A stretch of 17,028 nucleotides of DNA from Thermomicrobiaceae bacterium (GTDB lineage Bacteria > Chloroflexota > Chloroflexia > Thermomicrobiales > Thermomicrobiaceae). Every line of letters starts with the position of its first letter. The first letter of the stretch is position 1. The stretch is from NCBI GenBank assembly GCA_025966355.1, contig JAICWZ010000003.1, positions 1 through 17,028 on the forward strand, in the 5' to 3' direction. The position numbers and the translations under genes are program-made. Below, piece after piece: positions 1-7,634 of the stretch. The notes beneath the pieces are model-generated. The model made no database searches. It was not told the DNA's origin and saw nothing but the letters and a program-made list of their open reading frames with translations.

Positions 1-1
1 G

Positions 2-529
2 GACAAGGCGAAGGCGCTCATGAAGGAAGCCGGCTTCGAAAAAGGGACCGAAGTCAAGTTCTTTGGTGCCACCGGCCGTTATCTCAAGGATAAGGAAGTC
101 GACGAGAACATCGTTGCCCAGCTCGGCGAGGTCGGGATCAAGGTCAACCTGACGACGCTCGAGTTCCAGGCATTCTTCGACAACTACATCACCAAGGTCA
201 ACGACGACATGCAGATGGGCTTCTGGAGCAACGCCAACAACACCGCCGATGCCGATTATGGCCTGGCGCTCAATGTCAGCTCGAAGGGCCGTGGACTCTA
301 CTGGAGCGACCCGCAGGTCGATCAGGCGATCGAGGATGCCCGCCAGCAGGTCGATACCGGCCAGCGCGCTCAGATGTACCACGACATGCTCGACAAGATC
401 GTGAAGGCGGCGCCCTGGATCTTCCTGTACAACCAGCTCGATATCTACGGCAAGTCCAAGCGGCTGGAAGATTGGAAGCCGCGCTCGAACGAAATCATCT
501 ACCTGTTCAACGCGTCACTCAAGAGCTGA
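2..529 (+). CDS. ABC transporter substrate-binding protein, family 5 (peptide/nickel type), 3' part only
   Basis: The reading frame is open from base 2, so the gene begins outside the window and about 175 C-terminal residues are visible. The visible part resembles the C-terminal lobe of SBP_bac_5 (OppA/DppA-like) proteins, including the helix around DPQVDQAIEDAR, the QRAQMYHDMLDKIVKAAPWI stretch and the terminal aromatic strand. In this family the protein captures oligopeptides or related solutes outside the membrane and delivers them to the permease pair. The two permease genes follow at once: the TGA stop is 10 bases before the next start, and the stop region carries that gene's GAGGAG ribosome site. 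The signal peptide and most of the ligand pocket lie upstream, so the substrate cannot be read here. The downstream gamma-glutamyltransferase-like gene suggests a peptide or amino-acid conjugate, which is inference. Confidence 0.9.
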   Translation, partial: DKAKALMKEAGFEKGTEVKFFGATGRYLKDKEVDENIVAQLGEVGIKVNLTTLEFQAFFDNYITKVNDDMQMGFWSNANNTADADYGLALNVSSKGRGLYWSDPQVDQAIEDARQQVDTGQRAQMYHDMLDKIVKAAPWIFLYNQLDIYGKSKRLEDWKPRSNEIIYLFNASLKS

Positions 530-539
530 GGAGCCCCCA

Positions 540-1457
540 GTGCAGCGCTATATCATCCGGCGACTGCTGCATAGCGTTCTGGTGCTCTTCGGAGTCACTC
601 TGGTGACGTTCATGCTCGTGCGCCTGACCGGCGATCCGGCGGCGGCCATGCTCGGCCCCGAGGCAACACCGCAGGATATCGCCGAGCTACGCGTGAGTAT
701 GGGGCTCGATGACCCGATCTTCGTGCAGTACGGCCGCTATCTCGAGCAGCTGGCGCACGGCGACTTCGGCACATCCTTTCTCTACGGGCAGCCGGCGCTC
801 GGGCTGGTGCTGGAGCGGCTGCCCGCCACTTTCGAGCTGACAATCGCGGCGCTCGTCATCAATCTGGCCGTCTCGTTCCCGCTCGGGATCATCTCTGCGG
901 TCAAACGCGACAGCATCATCGACCGGCTGAGCGCCGTCTTTGTTTTCGGCAGCCAGGCGATGCCGGTCTTCTGGTCGGGCATTCTCGGCATTATGGTCTT
1001 CGCCATCATGCTCGGTTGGTTGCCCGCCTCGGGCCGTGGCGGCGTCAAGTACCTGCTGATGCCCGGCATCGTGCTTGGCATACACTCGGCCGCCTATCAG
1101 ACCCGGCTGCTCCGCTCGTCGATGCTCGACGTGCTCGGGCAGGACTTCGTGCGCACCGCACGCGCCAAGGGGATTAAGGAGTTCTGGGTCATCGTGCGGC
1201 ATGGCTTCCGCAACGCCCTCATCCCGGTCGTCACGGCGACCGGCGTACAGTTCGCGGCGCTGATGGGCGGCGCGGTCATCACCGAAACGGTCTTCGACTG
1301 GCCGGGTGTCGGGCGACTCGCCGTGCAGGCGATCAACAACCGCGACATCCCGCTCGTAATGGCCACGACCTTCGTCTTTGCCGTCATCATCCTCACCGTC
1401 AACCTGCTGGTCGATCTGTCGTACGGGGTCATCGACCCGCGTGTTCGGCTCGATTGA
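540..1457 (+). CDS. ABC transporter permease, DppB/OppB type
   Basis: This 305-residue inner-membrane protein has the usual length and layout of DppB-type permeases. It has an N-terminal membrane segment after MQRYIIRRLLHS, the GDPAAAMLGPEAT periplasmic region, several hydrophobic segments, and the cytoplasmic EAA loop at about residues 205-229 (RTARAKGIKEFWVIVRHGF), which docks on the ATPase. The C-terminal ETVFDWPGVGRL and DPRVRLD motifs are also typical. The start is GTG at 540, preceded by GAGGAG at 528-533. It forms half of the membrane channel with the next gene. It lies in an operon with the substrate-binding protein before it and the DppC-type permease 12 bases after it. Family assignment is secure; the transported solute is unknown. 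Confidence 0.96.
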   Translation: MQRYIIRRLLHSVLVLFGVTLVTFMLVRLTGDPAAAMLGPEATPQDIAELRVSMGLDDPIFVQYGRYLEQLAHGDFGTSFLYGQPALGLVLERLPATFELTIAALVINLAVSFPLGIISAVKRDSIIDRLSAVFVFGSQAMPVFWSGILGIMVFAIMLGWLPASGRGGVKYLLMPGIVLGIHSAAYQTRLLRSSMLDVLGQDFVRTARAKGIKEFWVIVRHGFRNALIPVVTATGVQFAALMGGAVITETVFDWPGVGRLAVQAINNRDIPLVMATTFVFAVIILTVNLLVDLSYGVIDPRVRLD

Positions 1458-1469
1458 GAGGAGATCGAC

Positions 1470-2411
1470 GTGCACGCGACTGATCAGCTCGACCCGAACA
1501 ACCTGACGCAAGCCGGCAGCGGCCGTGCAACGACGACGCTGGCGATCCGCGAACGCCCGAGCGCCTGGCGGCGCCTGCTCCGCGATTCCAAAGCGATCGC
1601 CGGCGGCATCATTCTGCTCATCCTGATCGCGGCCTCGGTCGGCGCGCCGCTCCTGACCAGTTATGCACCCGAGAAGCAGGATATTCGCAACAAGCTGCAA
1701 GCCCCTGCCTGGCAAGCGGGCGGCGATACGTCGCACCTGCTCGGCACCGATCAGCTCGGCCGCGACCTGCTGACCCGCATCCTCTACGGCGGGCGCGTCT
1801 CGCTCTTTATCGCCTTAATCGCGACACTCGGCGCCTCGATCCTCGGTATCGCGTTCGGCGTCCTCTCCGGCTACTTCGGCAGCTTCACCGACACTATCAT
1901 CATGCGCCTCGTCGACGTGCAGATGGCCTTCCCCTCAATCTTGCTGGCGTTGGCCGTCATGGTGATGCTCGGCACCGGCATACGCAATCTGGTCATCGTG
2001 CTGGCGATCACCAGCTGGGTCTTCTTCTCGCGCGTCGTGCGCGCCGACGTGCTCACCATTCGCCATCGCGATTATGTCGAGGCAGGGCGCGCCATCGGCG
2101 CAACGCACTGGCGCCTCATCTGGTACTACATCGCGCCGAACCTGGTCGGCACGATCACCGTTGTCGCGACGCTAACGGTGGCGCGCACGATCATCTCGGA
2201 GGCGTCCCTCTCCTTCCTCGGACTCGGCATCCAGCCGCCGACGCCGAGCTGGGGTGGGATGCTGGCCGATGGGCGCGGCTATCTCTCGGTCGCCTGGTGG
2301 ATCGGCACCTTCCCCGGTGTCGCCCTCATGGCCACCGTCATCGCGGTCAATCTGCTTGGCGACGCGTTGCGCGACGTGCTCGATCCGCAGATCGACGCAT
2401 CGGAGAACTGA
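1470..2411 (+). CDS. ABC transporter permease, DppC/OppC type
   Basis: This 313-residue permease partners the DppB-type protein. A hydrophilic N-terminus of about 40 residues precedes the first membrane helix (SKAIAGGIILLILIAASVG). The sequence then shows the family motif LGTDQLGRDLLTRILYGGR and the EAA loop at about residue 201 (DYVEAGRAIGATHWRLIWYY), and near the end the SFLGLGIQPPTPSWGGML signature of DppC proteins. It starts with GTG at 1470 behind a strong GAGAGGAGA ribosome site at 1456-1464. The next gene starts 27 bases after its stop, so co-transcription is likely. No ATPase genes (DppD/DppF type) follow. They must be upstream of the window or elsewhere, or shared with another transporter. 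Confidence 0.96.
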   Translation: MHATDQLDPNNLTQAGSGRATTTLAIRERPSAWRRLLRDSKAIAGGIILLILIAASVGAPLLTSYAPEKQDIRNKLQAPAWQAGGDTSHLLGTDQLGRDLLTRILYGGRVSLFIALIATLGASILGIAFGVLSGYFGSFTDTIIMRLVDVQMAFPSILLALAVMVMLGTGIRNLVIVLAITSWVFFSRVVRADVLTIRHRDYVEAGRAIGATHWRLIWYYIAPNLVGTITVVATLTVARTIISEASLSFLGLGIQPPTPSWGGMLADGRGYLSVAWWIGTFPGVALMATVIAVNLLGDALRDVLDPQIDASEN

Positions 2412-2437
2412 ATCGCGAGATACGGAAGAGGGTAAAG

Positions 2438-4186
2438 ATGGCTGAGTTTCCACCACCGCTCACCAACCGGCCACCGATCGTCGGGACGCACTGGGTCGTC
2501 TCAACCGGCCACTATCTGGCGACACGCGCCGCCGCGCACATGCTCGAAATCGGCGGTAACGCGATCGATGCCGGGGTTGCCGGTGGTATGTGCATCAACG
2601 TCTTACAGTCCGACATGACGAATATCGGCGGCGTGGCGCCGATCATGATCTACAGCGCCCAGAAGCAGGAGTTGCGCAGCATCAGCGGCCTCGGCAGCTG
2701 GCCTGCCGCCGTCGATCGCGACTATTTCGTGAACGAGTGCAACGGTGCTATTCCGCCGGGCGTGCATCGCTGCGTCATGCCGGCCGCCATCGACTCCTGG
2801 CTGACGGCGCTCAAGCTCTATGGCACGCTGCCGCTGGCCGAGGTCGCCGCGCCGGCCATCGCCCTGGCGCGCGATGGCTTCGCCGGCTACTACTTCTTCT
2901 GCTCGAATATCGAGGCCGACGCCAAGATCCTGGCGCAGTGGCCCTCCAGCCGCAAGATCTACCTGAAAAACGGCCACACGCCGCGCCTCGGCGAACGTTT
3001 TCAGCAACCCGACCTGGCAAACACGCTCGAACTGCTGGTCGAAGCCGAGCAGGGCGCGCTGCATAAGGGACGCGAGGCGGCGATTCAGGCGGCGCGTGAC
3101 CGCTTCTACAAAGGCGATATCGCCGAACGGATCGCCCAATTCTTCCACGACGAGGGCGGCTTCCTGACGCTTGACGATCTTAAGAACTTCAGCGTCGATG
3201 TCGAGGTGCCGGTCGGCGTCAACTATCGCGGCTACGACGTCTACAGCTGTCGCCCCTGGTGTCAGGGTCCGGTGGCGCCGCAGGCGCTCAAGATTCTCGA
3301 AGGCTACGATCTCGCATCGTACGGCCACAACTCTGTCGATACATTGCATCTGATCACCGAGGCGCTCAAGGCGGCCTTCGCCGATCGTGAGCGCTACTAC
3401 GGCGATCCGAAGTTCGTCGATGTGCCGATCGAAGGACTGCACAGCGCCGATTACAACGCGACCTGGCGCGACCGCATCCGTCTCGACCGAGCGTTCCCCG
3501 GCATGCCCGATCCGGGCGATCCGTGGGCCTATCAAGCGGGCACGCCGAGCCGCGCGGTCAGCAGCTACGTGCCGCCGGCCCCATTCAATGCGCGCGTCGA
3601 GCCGGACACGAGCTATCTCTGCGTCGTCGATGAGCAGGGGAACGCGTTTTCGTCGACGCCGAGCGATGGCGTCAGCGGCTCGCCGATCATCCCCGGCCTC
3701 GGCTTCATCGTCTCGGGACGCGGCAAGCAGTCGTGGCTCGATCCGAATCATCCGAGCGTCATTCAGGGGGGCAAGCGACCGCGACTGACGCCCAGCCCCG
3801 GCATGATCATGCGCGACGGCAAGGTCTTCGCGCCGTACGGCAGCCCGGGGAGCGATGTCCAGCCGCAGGCGATGGTTCAGCTCGCCGTCGATCTGATCGA
3901 CTTCAAGCTCGATCCGCAGGCGGCGGTCGAAGCGCCGCGCCTGGCCAGCTACAGCTATCCGCGCTCGGATCATCCGCATCCGTACGACCCGGCGGCGCTG
4001 AGCGTCGAAGCGCGCATGGGGGCCGATATTCTGAAAGGCTTGAGTGATCGCGGCCACGTGCTGCGCGACTGGCCGGCGATGACCCCGCGGGCTGGTTCGC
4101 TCTGCACGGTCGTCGTCGATCACGAAAATGGCTTCATGATCGGCGCGGCCGATCCGCGCCGCATTTCGTACGCGTTCGGCTGGTAG
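2438..4186 (+). CDS. Gamma-glutamyltransferase-family Ntn hydrolase, divergent subfamily
   Basis: A 582-residue member of the gamma-glutamyltranspeptidase family, which self-cleaves before a Thr and uses it to hydrolyse or transfer gamma-glutamyl or related amide bonds. The N-terminal part has the family pattern (STGHYLATRAAAHMLEIGGN, then AIDAGVAGG). The predicted autocleavage site and nucleophile is T391 in PDTSYLCVVDEQGNAFSS. The oxyanion-loop region is GSPGSDVQPQ (G468-Q477), followed by QAAVEAPR. Two differences from classical GGT are visible. The second glycine of the PGG motif is Ser (S472), and the SSM segment is replaced by RPRLTPSP. The substrate may therefore not be glutathione. 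ATG at 2438 is chosen over an upstream in-frame start at 2297, because the latter lies inside the permease gene and 2438 has a GGAAGAGGG site at 2424-2432. No obvious signal peptide is seen, so it is probably cytosolic, acting on imported material. Confidence 0.9.
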   Translation: MAEFPPPLTNRPPIVGTHWVVSTGHYLATRAAAHMLEIGGNAIDAGVAGGMCINVLQSDMTNIGGVAPIMIYSAQKQELRSISGLGSWPAAVDRDYFVNECNGAIPPGVHRCVMPAAIDSWLTALKLYGTLPLAEVAAPAIALARDGFAGYYFFCSNIEADAKILAQWPSSRKIYLKNGHTPRLGERFQQPDLANTLELLVEAEQGALHKGREAAIQAARDRFYKGDIAERIAQFFHDEGGFLTLDDLKNFSVDVEVPVGVNYRGYDVYSCRPWCQGPVAPQALKILEGYDLASYGHNSVDTLHLITEALKAAFADRERYYGDPKFVDVPIEGLHSADYNATWRDRIRLDRAFPGMPDPGDPWAYQAGTPSRAVSSYVPPAPFNARVEPDTSYLCVVDEQGNAFSSTPSDGVSGSPIIPGLGFIVSGRGKQSWLDPNHPSVIQGGKRPRLTPSPGMIMRDGKVFAPYGSPGSDVQPQAMVQLAVDLIDFKLDPQAAVEAPRLASYSYPRSDHPHPYDPAALSVEARMGADILKGLSDRGHVLRDWPAMTPRAGSLCTVVVDHENGFMIGAADPRRISYAFGW

Positions 4187-4453
4187 CCGGCACAACGAGG
4201 TGCAGACACCGGGCCGCCCCATAGCCGGATCGACAAGGAGGTCGTACGGTATGGGGCGGCGCCCGGCCGATGTGCGCGGAGCGCACGAGGCGAATCTTTG
4301 ACGATCGTCGTCGTGCATGGCAACGGGGGGTGCTGGGTAAACGCAAAGGACGGGCGCCTCCTCAAGGGGCGCTCCGGGCGCGATAAATCGGGCCCCTACG
4401 ACCGTTCTCGCAGCGGTCAACCTTCGTGCAATAACAGTAAGGGAGAACAGCAG
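4187..4453 (+). other. Hairpin-rich intergenic region
   Basis: These 267 bases hold no convincing gene. An in-frame extension of the downstream oxidoreductase to 4298 exists, but it lacks family sequence and a ribosome site. The region contains a long stem (4209-4266), a perfect 6-bp hairpin GTGCGC/GCGCAC at 4272-4286, a stem around GATAAATC at 4377-4396 and GACCG/CGGTC at about 4400-4418. The GATAAATCGGGCCCCTACG stretch resembles half of the repeat unit found at 5723-5839 and 16854-16978, with gaps. It could be a decayed copy, but the similarity is short. Confidence 0.5.
4209..4266 (+). terminator. Long hairpin after the GGT-family gene, terminator-like without U-run
   Basis: CCGGGCCGCCCCATA (4209-4223) is complementary, with one two-base bulge, to TATGGGGCGGCGCCCGG (4250-4266). 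The loop is 26 bases. The stem begins 22 bases after the GGT-family stop codon. No run of T follows, so intrinsic termination is doubtful. It may slow polymerase or protect the 3' end of the upstream message. Confidence 0.4.
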
Positions 4454-5623
4454 ATGACCATTGGCTCCGCGTTCCTGAAAGATGCGCGCATCGTTATCAT
4501 CGGTGCGGGCGCCCTCGGTTCCGTGTTGAGCTACCGACTTTCACAGGCCGGAGCCGCCGTCACCGTCGTCGAACGCAACTACCCCGGCTGGGGCACGACC
4601 GGCAACACCTTCGCCTGGCTCAATTCGTTCGGCAAGACGCCACGCGACTACCACCGGCTCAACGCCCGCTCGATGCGTGATCACCTCGATCTAATGCGCG
4701 AACTCGATGGCGACTGGGCGCATTTCGACGGCGGGCTCTACTGGGAGCACGCCGCCAACGAAGCGAAGACGAAGAAACTGCAAGACACGGTCAAGCGGTT
4801 GCACGAGTGGGGTTACCGGGTCGAAACGATCACGCCCGATCAGGTGATGCGCGATCTGGAGCCGGACGTCGTCATCAATCAGGCGCAGGTAGATGAGATC
4901 TATTACGCGCCGAACGAAGGCTGGCTCAACGGCGTCGGCCTCTGCCACGGGGCGCTGAGCGCCGCCAAACGCCGCTACAACGCCCGGCTCGTCACCGGTG
5001 AGGTCATCGGCTTCGGCGGTCCGGAAGGATCGATCGACTCGGTGCGGCTCGCCGGTGGCGACGTGATCCACACCGACGCGGTTATCAACGCCACCGGCCC
5101 GAACGCGGCACGTGTCGCCGATCTGGCCGGCATCGACCTGCCGATCACCCGCCAGCCCGGCCTCCTGATCGTCACCGAACCGGCGCCGGTCAACGTCAAA
5201 CGCGTCATCCACTCTCCCGAAACCTGGGTGCACGCCGATGGCGGCGGCCGTCTGCTGTTGCATCGCGAAGATTACGACGCGCGCGGTGAGTCCGAGCAGA
5301 AGCCGTCGATCACCGATCCGTTTTGCGAGCAGGTGGTGCGCAACGCTGAACAACTGTTACCGGGACTGCACGGCATCCACGCTGAGGGCGTGCGGCTCGG
5401 CGTCCGGCCGATGCCGAAGGATGGGCACCCGATCATCGGCTTCGATCCGGACGTCTCCGGCCTTTATCACATCGTCATGCATAGCGGTGTGACGCTCAGC
5501 GCGGCCATGGGCACGCTCGTCGCCGAAGATTTCATGGGCCAGAATCCACCGGAACTCGCGCCCTACCGTATCGAGCGCTTTTCCGACTCGTCCAAGCTGA
5601 CCTTCAGCGCGACGAACGAGTAG
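4454..5623 (+). CDS. FAD-dependent oxidoreductase, DAO (D-amino acid oxidase/dehydrogenase) family
   Basis: A 389-residue flavoprotein of the DAO family, whose members oxidise amino or imino acids (DadA, glycine oxidase, sarcosine oxidase types). The dinucleotide-binding motif is G17-A-G19-A-L-G22 in RIVIIGAGALGS, with the ribose-binding acid E40 in VTVVER. Conserved second-half motifs are VINATGPNAARVADL and RQPGLLIVTEP. The C-terminal signature is RPMPKDGHPIIGFDPDVSGL followed by MHSGVTLSAAMGTLVAE. ATG at 4454 is preferred, with AAGGGAG at 4439-4445; the glycine motif then sits at its usual distance from the N-terminus. It follows the transporter and GGT-family genes in the same direction, so a role in oxidising the released amino acid is plausible. 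The 267-base gap may hold its own promoter. The exact substrate cannot be read. Confidence 0.9.
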   Translation: MTIGSAFLKDARIVIIGAGALGSVLSYRLSQAGAAVTVVERNYPGWGTTGNTFAWLNSFGKTPRDYHRLNARSMRDHLDLMRELDGDWAHFDGGLYWEHAANEAKTKKLQDTVKRLHEWGYRVETITPDQVMRDLEPDVVINQAQVDEIYYAPNEGWLNGVGLCHGALSAAKRRYNARLVTGEVIGFGGPEGSIDSVRLAGGDVIHTDAVINATGPNAARVADLAGIDLPITRQPGLLIVTEPAPVNVKRVIHSPETWVHADGGGRLLLHREDYDARGESEQKPSITDPFCEQVVRNAEQLLPGLHGIHAEGVRLGVRPMPKDGHPIIGFDPDVSGLYHIVMHSGVTLSAAMGTLVAEDFMGQNPPELAPYRIERFSDSSKLTFSATNE

Positions 5624-5644
5624 GCGGAGCGGCCCTCACCACGG

Positions 5645-5670
5645 CCCCTCTCCCAGAATTGGGAGAGGGG
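5645..5670. terminator. Strong hairpin, possible bidirectional terminator
   Basis: CCCCTCTCCCA (5645-5655) pairs perfectly with TGGGAGAGGGG (5660-5670), an 11-bp stem with a 4-base loop, 21 bases after the oxidoreductase stop codon. A matching hairpin with one mismatch lies at 5895-5917, 21 bases beyond the gltX end on the other strand. Neither has a long T-run (only GTCTT follows the first), so termination efficiency is uncertain. The position between convergent genes fits transcript-end protection or termination. Confidence 0.5.
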
Positions 5671-5722
5671 GTCTTGAGGCGAACGGATGCGTATTCCGGT
5701 GGCGCTGTCGGTGCCCGCACTC

Positions 5723-5839
5723 CGCCCGAGGTTGAAAACCATCGGGCTACGTAGACGAAGTCCCCGCGGGGACTAAGAAGCGTCTTCCTCAATCCCGCAA
5801 GGATTTCGTCTTATAGCCCGATGGATTTATCCTCGGGCG
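5723..5839. repeat. REPIN/MITE-like palindromic element, copy A
   Basis: Two inverted units. The left unit (5723-5774) has hairpin 1 (GCCCGAGGTT, GAA loop, AACCATCGGGC), the linker CTACGTAGACGA, then hairpin 2 (AGTCCCC/GGGGACT, 5759-5774). The right unit (5791-5839) is the same arrangement on the other strand: a weaker hairpin 2 (AATCC/GGATT, 5791-5805), then hairpin 1 ending CCTCGGGCG. It shares a perfect 21-base match (5744-5764) and a perfect 26-base match (5814-5839) with the element at 16854-16978. No coding capacity was seen. It sits inside the outer repeat, as if inserted there. Confidence 0.85.
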
Positions 5840-5935
5840 TCGCGCGACGGCGCAAATCTCTCAGGAAAGTCGCGAACGTTCGCCTCGAGACACCCCTCTC
5901 CCAGTCGTTGGGAGAAGGGCCGGGGGTGAGGGCCG

Positions 5936-7429
5936 CTACCCGGCTGCCAGCTTCGCTCGCGCCGCCGCGATGCGCGCCAGCGTGCGCTCTTTGCCGAGGA
6001 CGCGCATCGTCTCGAAGAGGCCGGGCGAGACGGTGCGGCCGGTGACGGCGACGCGGATCGCCATGTAGAGTTGGCCGCGCTTTAAACCAAGTTCCGCGAG
6101 CAGTTCGTCCAGACTCGCCTGCATCGCTGCCTCGTCGTCGAAATCGGCCTCGGTCAGGATCGCCTCGACCCGCTCCAACGCCGGGCCGACGGCCGACGGC
6201 TCGGTCTTCTTCGGGACGAGCAGTGACGGCTCGTACGGCTCCGTCTCTTCGGTAAAGAAGAAGCTGGTCAGTTCGACGACCTCGGTCAGCAGCTTCATGC
6301 GGTCCTTGAGGAGCGCGATGACTGACTGCGCATAGGCGTGCTCGGCCGATGATGGATCGCCGGCTACATCGGAAACGAGTCCGGCCTGCTGCAAATACGG
6401 GATGCAGCGCTGGGTTAAATCTTCCAGTGTCAGGATGTGGTTGATGTAGTGCTGGTTCATCCAGAGGAGCTTTTCAAAGCTGAAGCGCGACGGGCTCGGA
6501 TTGACATCGGCCAGGTCGAACTTTTCGATCAGCTCCTCGCGGGTGAAGATCTCTTGATCGCCGGATGACCAGCCGAGCAACGCCAGGTAGTTATCGAGTG
6601 CCTCCGGCAGATAGCCGTTGCGCTTGTATTCCAGCACGCCGACCGCGCCGTCGCGCTTGCTCAGCTTTCCCTTGCCGTCCGGTTTCAGAATGACCGAGGG
6701 ATGGGCGAAAATTGGCGGTTCCCAACCGAAGGCTTCATAGAGTTGCACATGCAACGGTGACGACGGCAGCCACTCCTCGCCGCGTGTGACGTGGCTGATC
6801 TTCATCAGATGATCGTCGATTACGACGGCCAGGTGATAGGTCGGGTAGCCGTCTGACTTGAGGATGACCGCGTCTTCCAGCAGCCGGTTCTCCCAGGTGA
6901 TCTCGCCGCGCAACAGGTCGGTGAGCGAGGTCGTGCCCTCCAGCGGCATCTTGAGCCGGATGACCGGCTCGATCCCCTGCGCACGATACTCGGCGATTTG
7001 CTCCAGCGTCAGATTGCGGCAGTGCCGGTCGTATCCCGGCGGCTCGCCCCGCTCGCGATGGGCGGCGCGCACCTCGTTCAGCCGCTCCGGGCTACAGAAG
7101 CAGGGATAAGCATGCCCATGCTCGACCAGCCAGGCGGCCCGCTCCTGATACAGATCGAGCCGCTCGCTCTGGATATACGGCCCGTACGGCCCGCCGACCT
7201 GCGGTCCCTCGTCCCAGTCGAGCCCGAGCCAGCGCAGCGCCTCGAAAATGCCCTGCATGCTTTCGTCCACGAAGCGTTTGCGATCGGTATCCTCGATGCG
7301 CAGAATGAAATCGCCGCCATGATGCCGCGCGAAGAGCCAGGTAAAGAGCGCGGTGCGCGCCCCACCGACGTGCAGATCGCCCGTCGGGCTGGGTGCCATA
7401 CGCACCCGGACACGATTATTGGAAATCAA
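5936..7429 (-). CDS. gltX: Glutamyl-tRNA synthetase
   Basis: This 497-residue enzyme charges tRNA-Glu with glutamate in the cytosol, and charges tRNA-Gln too where GatCAB is used. The class I HIGH signature is H20-V-G-G23 in RMAPSPTGDLHVGGART, and the KMSKS equivalent is K255-L-S-K-R259 in GKLSKRDG. The DTDRKRFVDESM and QSERLDLYQE segments are typical. A zinc-knuckle-like set (PCFCSPE ... YDRHCR) is present in the inserted domain, and the C-terminal third is the helical anticodon-binding domain. Length matches the family. The start is TTG at 7429, supported by AGGGAG seven bases upstream; the first ATG would fall in the middle of the conserved VRVRxAPSPTG strand. It is transcribed alone, converging on the oxidoreductase gene and diverging from the small gene at 7635. 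Confidence 0.97.
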   Translation of the reverse strand: MISNNRVRVRMAPSPTGDLHVGGARTALFTWLFARHHGGDFILRIEDTDRKRFVDESMQGIFEALRWLGLDWDEGPQVGGPYGPYIQSERLDLYQERAAWLVEHGHAYPCFCSPERLNEVRAAHRERGEPPGYDRHCRNLTLEQIAEYRAQGIEPVIRLKMPLEGTTSLTDLLRGEITWENRLLEDAVILKSDGYPTYHLAVVIDDHLMKISHVTRGEEWLPSSPLHVQLYEAFGWEPPIFAHPSVILKPDGKGKLSKRDGAVGVLEYKRNGYLPEALDNYLALLGWSSGDQEIFTREELIEKFDLADVNPSPSRFSFEKLLWMNQHYINHILTLEDLTQRCIPYLQQAGLVSDVAGDPSSAEHAYAQSVIALLKDRMKLLTEVVELTSFFFTEETEPYEPSLLVPKKTEPSAVGPALERVEAILTEADFDDEAAMQASLDELLAELGLKRGQLYMAIRVAVTGRTVSPGLFETMRVLGKERTLARIAAARAKLAAG

Positions 7430-7487
7430 GCTTCGTCTCCCTCAATCGGCGCTCACGTCTCCATGTCCATGTCGCCCCGAACAGCCA

Positions 7488-7516
7488 AGTATGATACAGG
7501 GAGCCGATTCGGGCAA
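7488..7516 (-). promoter_or_regulatory. Candidate sigma70-type promoter for gltX
   Basis: Read on the minus strand, TTGCCC (7516-7511) and CATACT (7493-7488) are separated by 17 bases and lie about 60 bases upstream of the gltX start. Both hexamers match the consensus only partly. An overlapping alternative -10 is TATCAT. Predicted by eye only. Confidence 0.35.
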
Positions 7517-7569
7517 GACGCATGTTCGTCGCGGCGTTGTCACCAATCTGTCATGATACCGATGTTTTG

Positions 7570-7597
7570 TTGGGCGTGTCACCAGATACAATATGAT
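7570..7597 (+). promoter_or_regulatory. Candidate promoter for the 77-aa gene at 7635
   Basis: TTGGGC (7570-7575) and TATGAT (7592-7597) are 16 bases apart. A second possible -10, TACAAT, lies at 7587-7592. Transcription would begin near 7604, downstream of an in-frame ATG at 7593, which favours the ATG at 7635 as the true start. Confidence 0.4.
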
Positions 7598-7634
7598 GAA
7601 CGAGTCGAAGCATGCTACGGGGGAGAGCAATCGA

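Larger units (their letters stand above)
5629..5936. repeat. Nested repeat island between convergent genes
   Basis: The whole 312-base gap between two converging genes is repetitive and holds no gene. The outer layer is an inverted repeat: 5629-5685 (GCGGCCCTCACC ... GAGGCGAACG) pairs with 5877-5936 (CGTTCGCCTC ... GGTGAGGGCCGC). Each arm contains its own CCCTCTCCCA hairpin. Inside lies a separate element (5723-5839). The right arm ends on the final base of the gltX stop codon, and the left arm begins 5 bases after the oxidoreductase stop. The CCTCTCCC/GGGAGAGG hairpin type is common between genes in many bacteria. Confidence 0.85.

Noticed and set aside
687..1736. Long minus-strand open frame opposite the two permease genes
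   Set aside because: Antisense shadow; the composition is low in hydrophobic residues and full of Arg, Asp and Gln from reversed codons.
2297..2437. Upstream extension of the GGT-family gene by 47 codons
   Set aside because: It lies inside the DppC-type gene in another frame, carries no family sequence, and the ATG at 2438 has its own ribosome site.
2603..4420. Long open frame (605 codons) on the minus strand opposite the GGT-family gene
   Set aside because: High-GC antisense shadow of a well-supported gene. Its Arg/Ala/Asp-rich product has no recognisable domain.
4298..4453. Upstream extension of the FAD oxidoreductase by 52 codons
   Set aside because: The residues are hairpin-derived and unlike the family. 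ATG at 4454 has AAGGGAG and puts the glycine motif at the expected distance.
5629..5936. CRISPR array
   Set aside because: The repeats are inverted and paired, not regularly spaced direct repeats, and there are no cas genes.
5821..6045. Short plus-strand frame in and beyond the nested repeat
   Set aside because: Its codons come from the repeat and from antisense gltX sequence; no ribosome site is seen.
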